Of a stretch of DNA of 5,014 nucleotides, positions 1 to 4,875 are shown one piece after another. The notes below the pieces were generated by a model. That model worked only from the letters and a program-made list of their open reading frames with translations, did not search any database and was not told where the DNA came from. Position 1 is the first letter of the stretch. Each line of letters starts with the position of its first letter. Origin of the DNA: an uncultured Clostridia bacterium (GTDB lineage: Bacteria > Bacillota > Clostridia > Oscillospirales > Butyricicoccaceae). Both the position numbers and the translations under genes were made by a program. The stretch spans positions 1 through 5,014 of the forward strand of contig CANUCM010000001.1 of NCBI GenBank assembly GCA_947856675.1. The letters run 5' to 3'.

Positions 1-46
1 CAAATATTATTTCTAAAATTAACTAATAACTGAATAAAAAGACATA
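1..46. other. AT-rich left edge, no gene seen
   Basis: This stretch is almost entirely A and T and contrasts sharply with the GC-rich genes that follow. No start codon with a ribosome binding site and no open frame can be supported. Read on the minus strand it places a run of five T a few bases beyond the palindrome at 47-76, so it could be the tail of a weak terminator for leftward transcription. It could equally be the intergenic tail of a gene lying to the left of the window. Confidence 0.4.
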
Positions 47-94
47 AGACCGACGGAAATTATTTTCCGTCGGTCTGAGGCTTTCGAGAAAATC
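44..94 (-). repeat. Left copy of locus-flanking inverted repeat
   Basis: The reverse complement of this segment matches 4859-4909 at 46 of 51 positions. It contains a near-perfect hairpin: a 13-bp stem (47-59 with 64-76, AGACCGACGGAAA) around a TTAT loop. Bases 77-94 are the flank shared with the other copy (15 of 18 matching). No good T-run follows the stem on the + strand. It may be a dispersed palindromic repeat, a terminator module used at several sites, or the end of a genomic module. The repeat itself is seen directly; its role is unknown. Confidence 0.8.
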
Positions 95-104
95 ACAAGG
101 GAAT

Positions 105-119
105 TTGAAACCGCTTTCT
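105..119 (+). promoter_or_regulatory. cre-like site 1 (CcpA operator)
   Basis: TTGAAACCGCTTTCT fits every position of the degenerate Firmicute cre consensus WTGNAANCGNWNNCW. It lies 16 bp upstream of the candidate -35 box at 136. A site at this distance upstream could act in repression or activation. Its outer arms (GAAA-N4-TTTC) have the same geometry as the palindrome at 3567-3580 before the regulator gene, so RpiR binding is an alternative. Confidence 0.5.
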
Positions 120-124
120 GATTG

Positions 125-163
125 CCGGAAATCGCTTGCTTTTTATGGAATTTCCGGTAGAAT
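125..163 (+). promoter_or_regulatory. Candidate promoter of the PTS operon, with inverted repeat over -35
   Basis: TTGCTT (136-141) and TAGAAT (158-163) are separated by 16 bp, a plausible sigma-A promoter with start near 170. An 8-bp inverted repeat, CCGGAAAT (125-132) and ATTTCCGG (150-157), encloses the -35 box and most of the spacer. It could be an operator or just an extruding palindrome. A TTGACA at 176-181 is a better -35 word but has no recognisable -10 at the right distance, so this pair is preferred. Confidence 0.4.
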
Positions 164-192
164 GTAGACAAATGCTTGACAAAACGGTCAGC

Positions 193-206
193 TGAAAGCG
201 AAAGCT
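193..206 (+). promoter_or_regulatory. cre-like site 2 (CcpA operator)
   Basis: TGAAAGCGAAAGCT fits TGNAANCGNWNNCW; only the optional leading W is missing. If transcription starts near 170, this site is inside the early transcribed leader, the usual place for a CcpA roadblock. It starts 87 bp after the TGAAA of site 1. It also sits within a short inverted repeat, CAGCT (189-193) and AGCTG (203-207). Confidence 0.45.
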
Positions 207-247
207 GTCGGTTGGTGAGCCGCGGTTTGTTCAGGCAGGGAAAAGGG

Positions 248-280
248 GCGCCGTCACCAGTGCGGCGCAGGGACTGACGG
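248..280 (+). promoter_or_regulatory. Leader hairpins with two exclusive pairings
   Basis: GCGCCG (248-253) can pair with CGGCGC (263-268). CCGTCA (251-256), which overlaps the first arm, can instead pair with TGACGG (275-280). The two stems cannot form together. The structure ends 10 nt before the ribosome binding site of the first gene, so a switching leader is conceivable, but short GC-rich pairings are also expected by chance here. No T-run follows and no known riboswitch or antiterminator target was recognised. Confidence 0.25.
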
Positions 281-304
281 ACCATCTCGGAAAGGGGTCG
301 TTTC

Positions 305-787
305 ATGGGATTCTTCAAGAAAAAGAAAAAAGAGGGCGAAATCAAGGCGTTTGCAACGGGCGACATCATTGCGCTCAAGGATGTCAAGGACCAGATGTTC
401 TCGGCAGGGCTGATGGGACAGGGCATTGCAATCGAGTCGGATGACGGCAAGTTTTACAGCCCGGTCAACGGGACCATCACCATGCTGTTCCCAACCAAGC
501 ATGCGCTCGGAATCAAGAGCGACGACGGCTATGAGCTGCTGCTGCATATCGGCGTCGACACGGTCGGCCTGAAGGGCGAAGGCTTCACCGCGTTCGTGCA
601 GGATGGACAGAAGGTGTCCGCGGGTGACGCGCTGCTCCAGGCTGACTTGGAATTTATCCGCAGCAAGGGGCTGGAGACGTCCGCGATCCTGTGTGTAACC
701 GAGCCGCACGAGCCGGAGATCACGTTCACGACGGAGGAACGTGTGTATGCGGCGCGCGACGTGGTCGCTACCATTAAGTTATCGTAA
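305..787 (+). CDS. PTS glucose-family EIIA protein
   Basis: Predicted soluble phosphocarrier of 160 residues that takes phosphate from HPr and gives it to a partner EIIB domain, here most likely that of the permease encoded at 1494-2996. The single EIIA-glucose (Crr-type) domain runs from about residue 12 to the end. Key signatures are SPVNGTI (52-58), His66 in TKHALG, and His81 in LLLHIGVDTV. The two histidines are 15 apart, as are His75 and His90 in E. coli EIIA-Glc, so His81 is the expected phosphorylated residue. The N-terminus has five lysines in a row (5-9). The start is set by AAAGGGG (291-297), 7 nt before the ATG. It is the first gene of the operon, 19 nt before nanE. Encoding EIIA separately explains why the permease lacks a fused EIIA. 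Family assignment is secure; the sugar cannot be read from EIIA. Confidence 0.95.
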   Translation: MGFFKKKKKEGEIKAFATGDIIALKDVKDQMFSAGLMGQGIAIESDDGKFYSPVNGTITMLFPTKHALGIKSDDGYELLLHIGVDTVGLKGEGFTAFVQDGQKVSAGDALLQADLEFIRSKGLETSAILCVTEPHEPEITFTTEERVYAARDVVATIKLS

Positions 788-806
788 GGGAAAGGGGGGA
801 ATCAGC

Positions 807-1487
807 ATGGTATTGGATCAGATCAAGGGCAAAGTCGTTGTTTCCTGTCAGGCGTTGCCGGAGGAGCCGCTGCATTCAAGCTACATTATGTCCCGCATGG
901 CAGTTGCGGCCAAGCAGGGCGGCGCAGCCGGTATCCGCGCGCAGTCGGTTGAGGATATCAACGCCATCATGGAGGTTTGCGACCTGCCGATGATCGGTAT
1001 TATCAAGCGCAACTATCCGGACAGTGATGTCTACATCACCGCGAGCATGAAGGAGATCGAAGAGCTGCTGACGACAAAATGCCAGATCATTGCGCTCGAC
1101 GCGACCGACCGGCCGCGCCCGAATGGCGAAAAGACCGAGGATCTGGTGGCACGCATCCACGAGGCGGGCCGTTTGGCGATGGCAGACTGCTCGACCTATG
1201 AGGAGTGCGCAAAGGCGCAGGAAATCGGCTTCGATATCATTTCGACCACACTGTGCGGCTATACGCCGTACTCCAAAAAGGTTGACGGGCCGAACTTCGA
1301 ACTGCTCAAGAAGTGCGTGGACACGCTCACCGTACCGGTGATTGCCGAGGGCAAGATCAACACGCCGGAGGATTTGCGCCGCGTGTATGAAGAATGTGGC
1401 GTGTTCAGCGCGGTCGTCGGTGGTGCGATTACGCGTCCGCAGCAGATCACAGCGCGTTTTGTGGGGGCATTGAAGAAAGAGGGGTAA
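807..1487 (+). CDS. nanE: N-acetylmannosamine-6-phosphate 2-epimerase NanE
   Basis: Predicted cytoplasmic TIM-barrel enzyme of 226 residues, normal for NanE, that converts ManNAc-6-P to GlcNAc-6-P, linking sialic acid or ManNAc use to GlcNAc-6-P catabolism. Visible signatures are GIRAQS (42-47), IGIIKRNYPDS (63-73), LDATDRPRP (97-105), MADCST (125-130) and VIAEGKI (178-184). Arg44, Lys67, Asp127 and Glu181 line up, each shifted by one, with the active-site Arg43, Lys66, Asp126 and Glu180 that I recall for Clostridium perfringens NanE. All catalytic positions therefore appear intact. The start at 807 is chosen because AAAGGGGGG (791-799) lies 7 nt upstream. An in-frame ATG at 741 would overlap the EIIA gene by 47 nt and add 22 residues foreign to the family. 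The stop is 6 nt before the permease start, so the two are probably translationally coupled. No nanA or nanK lies nearby. Confidence 0.95.
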   Translation: MVLDQIKGKVVVSCQALPEEPLHSSYIMSRMAVAAKQGGAAGIRAQSVEDINAIMEVCDLPMIGIIKRNYPDSDVYITASMKEIEELLTTKCQIIALDATDRPRPNGEKTEDLVARIHEAGRLAMADCSTYEECAKAQEIGFDIISTTLCGYTPYSKKVDGPNFELLKKCVDTLTVPVIAEGKINTPEDLRRVYEECGVFSAVVGGAITRPQQITARFVGALKKEG

Positions 1488-1493
1488 AAGAGT

Positions 1494-2996
1494 ATGTTCA
1501 AATATCTGCAAAAAGTCGGTAAATCCTTTATGCTGCCGATCGCAATCCTGCCGGCAGCCGGTCTGCTGCTGGGTATCGGCGGCGCGTTTTCCAGTGCGGC
1601 AACCATTGCGGCATACCCGATGCTGGACGTTTACTTCCTGCAGGTTATCTTCCAGATCATGTCGGCGGCCGGTAACGTTATTTTCGGCAACCTGCCGCTG
1701 CTGCTCTGCATCGGCCTGTGTGTCGGCCTTGCCAAGAAGGACAAGGGCACGGCGGCGCTGGCCGGCGTAGTCGGCTTCCTGGTCATGACCGGCACGATCT
1801 CCGCGATGCTGGGTATTTTCAACCCGGAAGGCAACGCGATCGACACCGGTGTTATCGGCGCGCTCGTTATGGGCATCATTGCCGTGACCTTGCACAACAA
1901 GTATCAGAACATCCAGCTGCCGCAGACGCTGGGCTTCTTTGGCGGTTCGCGCTTTGTCCCGATTGTCACCTCGCTGGCGGCGATTTTTGTCGGCGCGGCG
2001 TTTTACATCATCTGGCCGCCGATCCAGAACCTGCTGGTGCTGACGGGCGACCTGATCGCGTCCGCGGGCGTGGTCGGCACGTTCTTCTATGGCTTCCTGA
2101 TGCGTTTGTGCGGCGCGGTCGGCCTGCACCACATGATCTACCCGATGTTCTGGTATACCGAGCTGGGCGGCGTAGAAATGGTTGCCGGTGCGCAGGTCGT
2201 CGGTGCGCAGACCATCTTCTTTGCACAGCTGGCTGACCCGAACCATGTTGGCCTGTTCACCGAAGGCACCCGCTTTTTCGCCGGCCGTTTCGCAACCATG
2301 ATGTTCGGCCTGCCGGCTGCGTGCCTTGCGATGTACCACTGTGTAACCAACCCGGACAAGAAAAAGTATAAGGGCATTTTCCTCGGCGTTGCACTGACTT
2401 CGTTCATCACCGGTATCACCGAGCCGTGCGAATTTATGTTCCTGTTCGTTTGCCCGCCGCTGTATGTGGTGCACTCGCTGCTGGACGGCCTTTCCTTCAT
2501 GGTGGCCGACCTGCTCAACATTTCGATCGGTAACACGTTCTCGGGCGGCTGCATCGACTTCCTGTTGTTTGGCGTGTTGCAGGGCAACGCCAAGACCAAC
2601 TGGTTGCTTGAGCTGCCGGTCGGCGCGGTCTGGGCGGTTGTGTACTACTTTGTATTCCGCTTCGCCATCACCAAGTTCAACATCGCGACCCCGGGCCGCG
2701 GCGACGACATGGACGACGAGGGCGAAGTCAAGCTGGACACCAAGTCCTCCATGCATGAGGATGCACTGGTAATTCTGGAGGCGCTGGGCGGCCGCGAGAA
2801 CATTGAGGACGTCGACGCTTGCATCACCCGCCTGCGCGTGGCGGTCAAGGATAGCAATAAGGTCGACCGCGAACTGCTCAAGAAGGTTGGCGCGACGGCA
2901 GTCCTTGAGGTTCAGGGCGGTATTCAGGCAATCTACGGCGCAAAGGCCATCCTGTACAAGAATGAGATCAACGATATTCTGGGTGTAGCAGACTAA
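1494..2996 (+). CDS. PTS EIIC-EIIB sugar permease, glucose/GlcNAc superfamily; proposed amino-sugar (ManNAc) transporter
   Basis: Predicted inner-membrane permease of 500 residues that phosphorylates its sugar during import. The EIIC domain (about 1-390) is strongly hydrophobic, starting FMLPIAILPAAGLLLGIGG near residue 12. It contains the GLHHMIYP-type loop (210-217) and ITEPCEF (308-314), the family's sugar-contacting ITEP.E motif with Glu310. Most relatives have ITEPIEF, so Cys312 is a small departure. A charged linker (about 395-420, rich in Asp/Glu) leads to the EIIB domain, where Cys443 in DACITRLRV is the phosphorylated cysteine. There is no EIIA domain; the separate EIIA at 305-787 fits. 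An AGAGGGG site (1478-1484) is 9 nt before the ATG. Substrate is inferred from the tight link to nanE: ManNAc is the simplest candidate. GlcNAc, glucosamine and glucose cannot be excluded from sequence. A glucose-family PTS in the pneumococcal sialic acid cluster is a precedent as I recall it. Confidence 0.92.
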   Translation: MFKYLQKVGKSFMLPIAILPAAGLLLGIGGAFSSAATIAAYPMLDVYFLQVIFQIMSAAGNVIFGNLPLLLCIGLCVGLAKKDKGTAALAGVVGFLVMTGTISAMLGIFNPEGNAIDTGVIGALVMGIIAVTLHNKYQNIQLPQTLGFFGGSRFVPIVTSLAAIFVGAAFYIIWPPIQNLLVLTGDLIASAGVVGTFFYGFLMRLCGAVGLHHMIYPMFWYTELGGVEMVAGAQVVGAQTIFFAQLADPNHVGLFTEGTRFFAGRFATMMFGLPAACLAMYHCVTNPDKKKYKGIFLGVALTSFITGITEPCEFMFLFVCPPLYVVHSLLDGLSFMVADLLNISIGNTFSGGCIDFLLFGVLQGNAKTNWLLELPVGAVWAVVYYFVFRFAITKFNIATPGRGDDMDDEGEVKLDTKSSMHEDALVILEALGGRENIEDVDACITRLRVAVKDSNKVDRELLKKVGATAVLEVQGGIQAIYGAKAILYKNEINDILGVAD

Positions 2997-3027
2997 AAAA
3001 ACATAGACACGGGCGGGAGGAACAAGC

Positions 3028-3456
3028 ATGAAGCTGCTCATCAAAAAACTGGCGTCTTACGCGATTGATTATGTGCTGGTGGCCGGGCTGGGCGGCCTGT
3101 ACGCCTTCTGTGCGAGCGTGTTCTATCTGGAACCCGCTACGCAGAACAAGGCGATACTGATGTTGGTTTGCGCGCTCATCACCGTGGTGTTGCTGACCTG
3201 CTATGTGCCGACCAAGAACAACGGCCAGACCATCGGGCAGAGGCTCATGCATCTGCGGGTGGTCAACAAAAATGGCAAGCCGCGTACATGGTGGCAGAGT
3301 TTTCTGCGCGAGTGTATCCTCAAGGTTTCGTGCGCGCCGCTGTTCGTGCTGTTTTCCGTGGTTTACTATGTTGTCTATCTGCTCATCATGCAGCGCAATC
3401 CCAAAGGGGAGCTGGCACATGACCTGCTGCTCAAAACCAGCGTGGTGGAAGTCTGA
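3028..3456 (+). CDS. RDD-family small membrane protein
   Basis: Predicted integral membrane protein of 142 residues with about three hydrophobic segments (roughly 10-32, 42-60 and 96-120). RDD-like features are KKLASYAIDY at the N-terminus (Asp14), NGQTIGQRLMHLRVVNKNGK in the middle, WWQSFLRE, and HDLLLKTSVV at the C-terminus (Asp132). The conserved N-terminal arginine that gives the family its name appears to be a lysine (Lys6 or Lys7). The family has no single established function; some members have been linked to ion or solute transport. GGAGG (3016-3020) sits 7 nt before the ATG. The gene starts 31 nt after the permease and is followed by a terminator, so it is the last gene of the operon. 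A role in uptake or envelope adaptation is only guilt by association. Confidence 0.82.
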   Translation: MKLLIKKLASYAIDYVLVAGLGGLYAFCASVFYLEPATQNKAILMLVCALITVVLLTCYVPTKNNGQTIGQRLMHLRVVNKNGKPRTWWQSFLRECILKVSCAPLFVLFSVVYYVVYLLIMQRNPKGELAHDLLLKTSVVEV

Positions 3457-3478
3457 CGCTGCAAAAATACAAAACAGA

Positions 3479-3510
3479 CGCGCCGCAGGCTTGTCCTGCG
3501 GCGCGCTTTT
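3479..3510 (+). terminator. Intrinsic terminator of the PTS-nanE operon
   Basis: A perfect 11-bp GC-rich stem (3479-3489 with 3495-3505, CGCGCCGCAGG) with a 5-nt loop is followed by CTTTTCTG. It lies 22 nt after the RDD stop codon. This is a canonical rho-independent terminator and separates the operon from the regulator gene. Confidence 0.9.
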
Positions 3511-3540
3511 CTGTCTTGTCAGCCAAAAAAATGGCGGGAG

Positions 3541-3601
3541 TTCTTGCAAGAATTGCACAAAAATTATGAAAGTACTTTCAGAACGGACAGATTGCTCTGT
3601 C
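3541..3601. promoter_or_regulatory. Upstream palindrome cluster, candidate RpiR operator 1
   Basis: Three inverted repeats lie close together: TTCTTGCAAGAA (3541-3552, perfect), TGAAAGTACTTTCA (3567-3580, perfect 14 bp) and GACAGA-TTGC-TCTGTC (3586-3601). The middle one carries GAAA/TTTC arms, as I recall for several RpiR-family operators. Its right half, ACTTTCAGA (3574-3582), is repeated exactly at 3658-3666 in the promoter-proximal palindrome. This makes it the best distal operator for the downstream regulator. It lies about 100 bp upstream of the promoter, so looping or cooperative binding is possible. Confidence 0.5.
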
Positions 3602-3656
3602 AAAAGGCGCGGCGCGTTTTGTGTAAAAATGCCAAATTTGACAAAAACGGCAAAAT

Positions 3657-3679
3657 CACTTTCAGATTGTCTGAAAGTG
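3657..3679. promoter_or_regulatory. Candidate RpiR operator 2, abutting the -35 box
   Basis: CACTTTCAGA (3657-3666) and TCTGAAAGTG (3670-3679) form a perfect 10-bp inverted repeat around TTG. The next base begins the -35 hexamer of the regulator's promoter, so a bound dimer would touch RNA polymerase. The nonamer ACTTTCAGA is shared with the palindrome at 3567-3580. Autoregulation by the RpiR protein is inferred. Confidence 0.6.
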
Positions 3680-3707
3680 TTGAAATAACCGAGGGGGCTG
3701 TTATACT
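3680..3707 (+). promoter_or_regulatory. Promoter of the RpiR-family regulator gene
   Basis: TTGAAA (3680-3685) and TATACT (3702-3707) are spaced 16 bp. A TG at 3699-3700, one base before the -10, makes an extended -10. Transcription would begin near 3714, giving a leader of about 59 nt. It is the clearest promoter in the window and shows that the regulator has its own transcript. Confidence 0.7.
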
Positions 3708-3756
3708 TAAAGTAGGAAATGAAGGGAAATGGCGTGTGACAGGCGTCCGGGCTTAC

Positions 3757-3776
3757 AAAGGGGGAACATGGATTGA
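3757..3776 (+). promoter_or_regulatory. Ribosome binding site deciding a TTG start, with overlapping two-codon ORF
   Basis: AAAGGGGG (3757-3764) is followed by ATG GAT TGA (3768-3776). The stop of this two-codon frame overlaps TTG (3773-3775), the only start that opens the regulator frame at a proper distance (8 nt) from the ribosome binding site. The ATG is just 3 nt from that site, so it is poorly placed. The arrangement may lower regulator synthesis or be accidental. Confidence 0.55.
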
Positions 3777-4630
3777 AGCAGCACGAGCGTGCGGTGCAGG
3801 TTGAGACAAAGTTTGAAAGCAATATCATCCCCCGTATCGAAGCCAATTACGAAAATTTGACGCCGCTGGAAAAGAATATCGCGGATTTCTTTATCCACCA
3901 TCCGCCGCAGGGAGATCTGTCGGCCAAAGCGGTGGCAAAGCAGCTTTATGTGTCCGAGGCGTCGTTGTCGCGTTTTGCGCAGAAATGCGGCTACACCGGC
4001 TATCGTGAGTTCCTGATCTATTACAAAAACGGCGGCATGACCGCGCAGCGCATGCCCAGCAGCGGGCATGTCAACACCGTGCTGCACACCTATCAGGAAC
4101 TGCTGAGTAAGAGCTATTCGCTGATTGACGAGCAGCAGGTGCAGCGCATTGCATGCACGCTGGCCGAGAAAAAGCATATCTATGTTTACGGCCGGGGCAG
4201 CTCTGGGCTGGTGGCAAAGGAAATGCGCATCCGGTTTATGCGCATCGGTCTGAATATCGAGGCGATCACCGATTCTCACATCATGCAGATGAACTCGGTG
4301 CTGCTGAGCGAGGATTGCGCCGTCATCGGTATCAGCGTTAGCGGCAAAACCGAAGAGGTGCTTCAATCGCTGGCTGCGGCCAAGCGCTGCGGCGCGTTCA
4401 CCATGTTGATGACTGCGCATGTCAAGCCGGAGTTCCGTAAGTATTGCGATGAGATCATGCTGTTTTCGGTCAAGGAATATTTGGAGAACAGCAAGGTGAT
4501 CTCGCCGCAGTTCCCCATCCTTGTGATGGTGGACGTGCTGTTTTCCGAGCTTTTGAGTTCGGACGGGCTGCGCCGCGAGTCGCTGCACGACTATACGCTG
4601 AAAATGCTCCAAAAGGACGCCAAGCGGTGA
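3773..4630 (+). CDS. RpiR/MurR-family transcriptional regulator (HTH plus SIS domain)
   Basis: Predicted cytoplasmic DNA-binding regulator of 285 residues, normal for the family. The N-terminal RpiR-type HTH domain covers about residues 15-90, with the helix-turn-helix around LSAKAVAKQLYVSEASLSRFAQ (49-70). The C-terminal SIS domain (about 120-260) binds phosphosugars; GRGSSG (140-145) and ISVSGKTEE (187-195) are its phosphate-contacting loops and look intact. The start is a TTG fixed by AAAGGGGG; GTG at 3794 is an alternative without a ribosome binding site. It has its own promoter and two candidate operators upstream, and lies directly downstream of the PTS-nanE operon on the same strand. 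It is therefore the likely local regulator, with ManNAc-6-P or GlcNAc-6-P as plausible effector. RpiR proteins control sialic acid, MurNAc and other sugar genes, so effector and sign of regulation are not readable from sequence. Confidence 0.93.
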   Translation: MKQHERAVQVETKFESNIIPRIEANYENLTPLEKNIADFFIHHPPQGDLSAKAVAKQLYVSEASLSRFAQKCGYTGYREFLIYYKNGGMTAQRMPSSGHVNTVLHTYQELLSKSYSLIDEQQVQRIACTLAEKKHIYVYGRGSSGLVAKEMRIRFMRIGLNIEAITDSHIMQMNSVLLSEDCAVIGISVSGKTEEVLQSLAAAKRCGAFTMLMTAHVKPEFRKYCDEIMLFSVKEYLENSKVISPQFPILVMVDVLFSELLSSDGLRRESLHDYTLKMLQKDAKR

Positions 4631-4639
4631 CAGCTTTAA

Positions 4640-4660
4640 CCGCAGGCCATTGGCCTGCGG
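4640..4660 (+). terminator. Hairpin after the regulator gene, possible terminator
   Basis: CCGCAGGCCA (4640-4649) and TGGCCTGCGG (4651-4660) form an almost complete palindrome with a single central T, 9 nt after the stop codon. Position and GC content suit a terminator, but TCAGCTCGC follows instead of a T-run, so it may act only as a 3'-end stabiliser or a weak terminator. Its arms share CCGCAGG/CCTGCGG with the operon terminator at 3479-3505. Confidence 0.45.
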
Positions 4661-4722
4661 TCAGCTCGCTGAAAAACTGATATGTATAGTGTGGTGGCTG
4701 GGAGCATAGCAACATAAAATAA

Positions 4723-4753
4723 CAAAATTCGGGGGCATGTACATCGAATTTTG
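4723..4753. other. Hairpin with 13-nt loop
   Basis: CAAAATTCG (4723-4731) pairs with CGAATTTTG (4745-4753), a perfect 9-bp stem. The loop contains the palindrome ATGTACAT (4737-4744), which could form a kissing or nested structure. No function is recognised. It is the second member of the hairpin series between the regulator and the end of the window. Confidence 0.5.
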
Positions 4754-4761
4754 CCCTTAAC

Positions 4762-4779
4762 TCGCGCCATCGGGCGCGA
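4762..4779. other. GC-rich 7-bp hairpin
   Basis: TCGCGCC (4762-4768) pairs with GGCGCGA (4773-4779) around ATCG. There is no T-run after it on either strand. It is the third hairpin of the series. Confidence 0.5.
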
Positions 4780-4792
4780 AACCGGGGGTATC

Positions 4793-4824
4793 AAAAGCGG
4801 TTTCTACTGGAACCGCTTTTGTAG
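4793..4824. terminator. Best candidate bidirectional terminator of the convergent region
   Basis: AAAAGCGGTT (4793-4802) pairs perfectly with AACCGCTTTT (4811-4820) around an 8-nt loop. The A-run before and T-run after the GC core are the layout of a two-way intrinsic terminator. It would stop the regulator transcript from the left and the probable minus-strand gene from the right. The T-run is short (four), so efficiency is uncertain. The segment 4790-4804 also resembles the reverse complement of 107-122. Confidence 0.6.
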
Positions 4825-4849
4825 ATAGGGGGTATTGGATACCCCCTAT
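4825..4849. other. 11-bp hairpin with TGG loop
   Basis: ATAGGGGGTAT (4825-4835) and ATACCCCCTAT (4839-4849) pair perfectly across three bases. It begins 4 nt after the previous hairpin and ends 1 nt before the next. Either strand offers a run of five G. No function is recognised. Confidence 0.6.
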
Positions 4850-4850
4850 T

Positions 4851-4875
4851 AGGCTGTCGAATTTTTCGACAGCCT
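4851..4875. other. 11-bp hairpin with T-rich loop
   Basis: AGGCTGTCGAA (4851-4861) and TTCGACAGCCT (4865-4875) pair perfectly across TTT. Its right arm lies inside the flanking inverted repeat (4859-4909), whereas the left-hand copy of that repeat has no matching partner arm. No T-run follows on the + strand. Confidence 0.6.

Noticed and set aside
176..181. Perfect TTGACA as a -35 box for the operon
   Set aside because: The sequence 15-19 bp downstream is GCGAAAGC-like and offers no -10 box.
172..195. Seven-residue leader peptide frame (ATG CTT GAC ...)
   Set aside because: It has no ribosome binding site and would start almost at the presumed transcript end.
164..304. RAT-type antiterminator (GlcT/LicT) before a PTS operon
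   Set aside because: No RAT-like imperfect stem overlapping a terminator with a T-run is present, and no BglG-type antiterminator gene is in the window.
741..806. In-frame upstream ATG that would extend NanE by 22 residues
   Set aside because: It would overlap the EIIA gene by 47 nt, and the strong ribosome binding site at 791-799 points to the ATG at 807.
876..3044. 722-codon open frame on the minus strand across nanE and the permease
   Set aside because: It lies antisense to two genes with intact catalytic motifs. Its translation is rich in Arg, Gln, Asp and His with no recognisable domain, typical of antisense frames opposite GC-biased codons.
3638..3643. Second perfect TTGACA upstream of the regulator
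   Set aside because: The expected -10 position falls inside the operator palindrome without a TATAAT-like word; the promoter at 3680-3707 is much better.
2968..3846. 292-codon minus-strand frame across the RDD gene, terminator and regulator promoter
   Set aside because: It runs through a canonical terminator and a promoter region and is antisense to a supported gene.
3707..4612. 301-codon minus-strand frame opposite the regulator
   Set aside because: It mirrors the regulator gene, whose HTH and SIS motifs are clear on the + strand. Its translation has no recognisable features.
4682..4762. Tiny + strand frames (11 and 7 codons) in the hairpin region
   Set aside because: Neither has a properly spaced ribosome binding site, and both overlap hairpin arms or loops.
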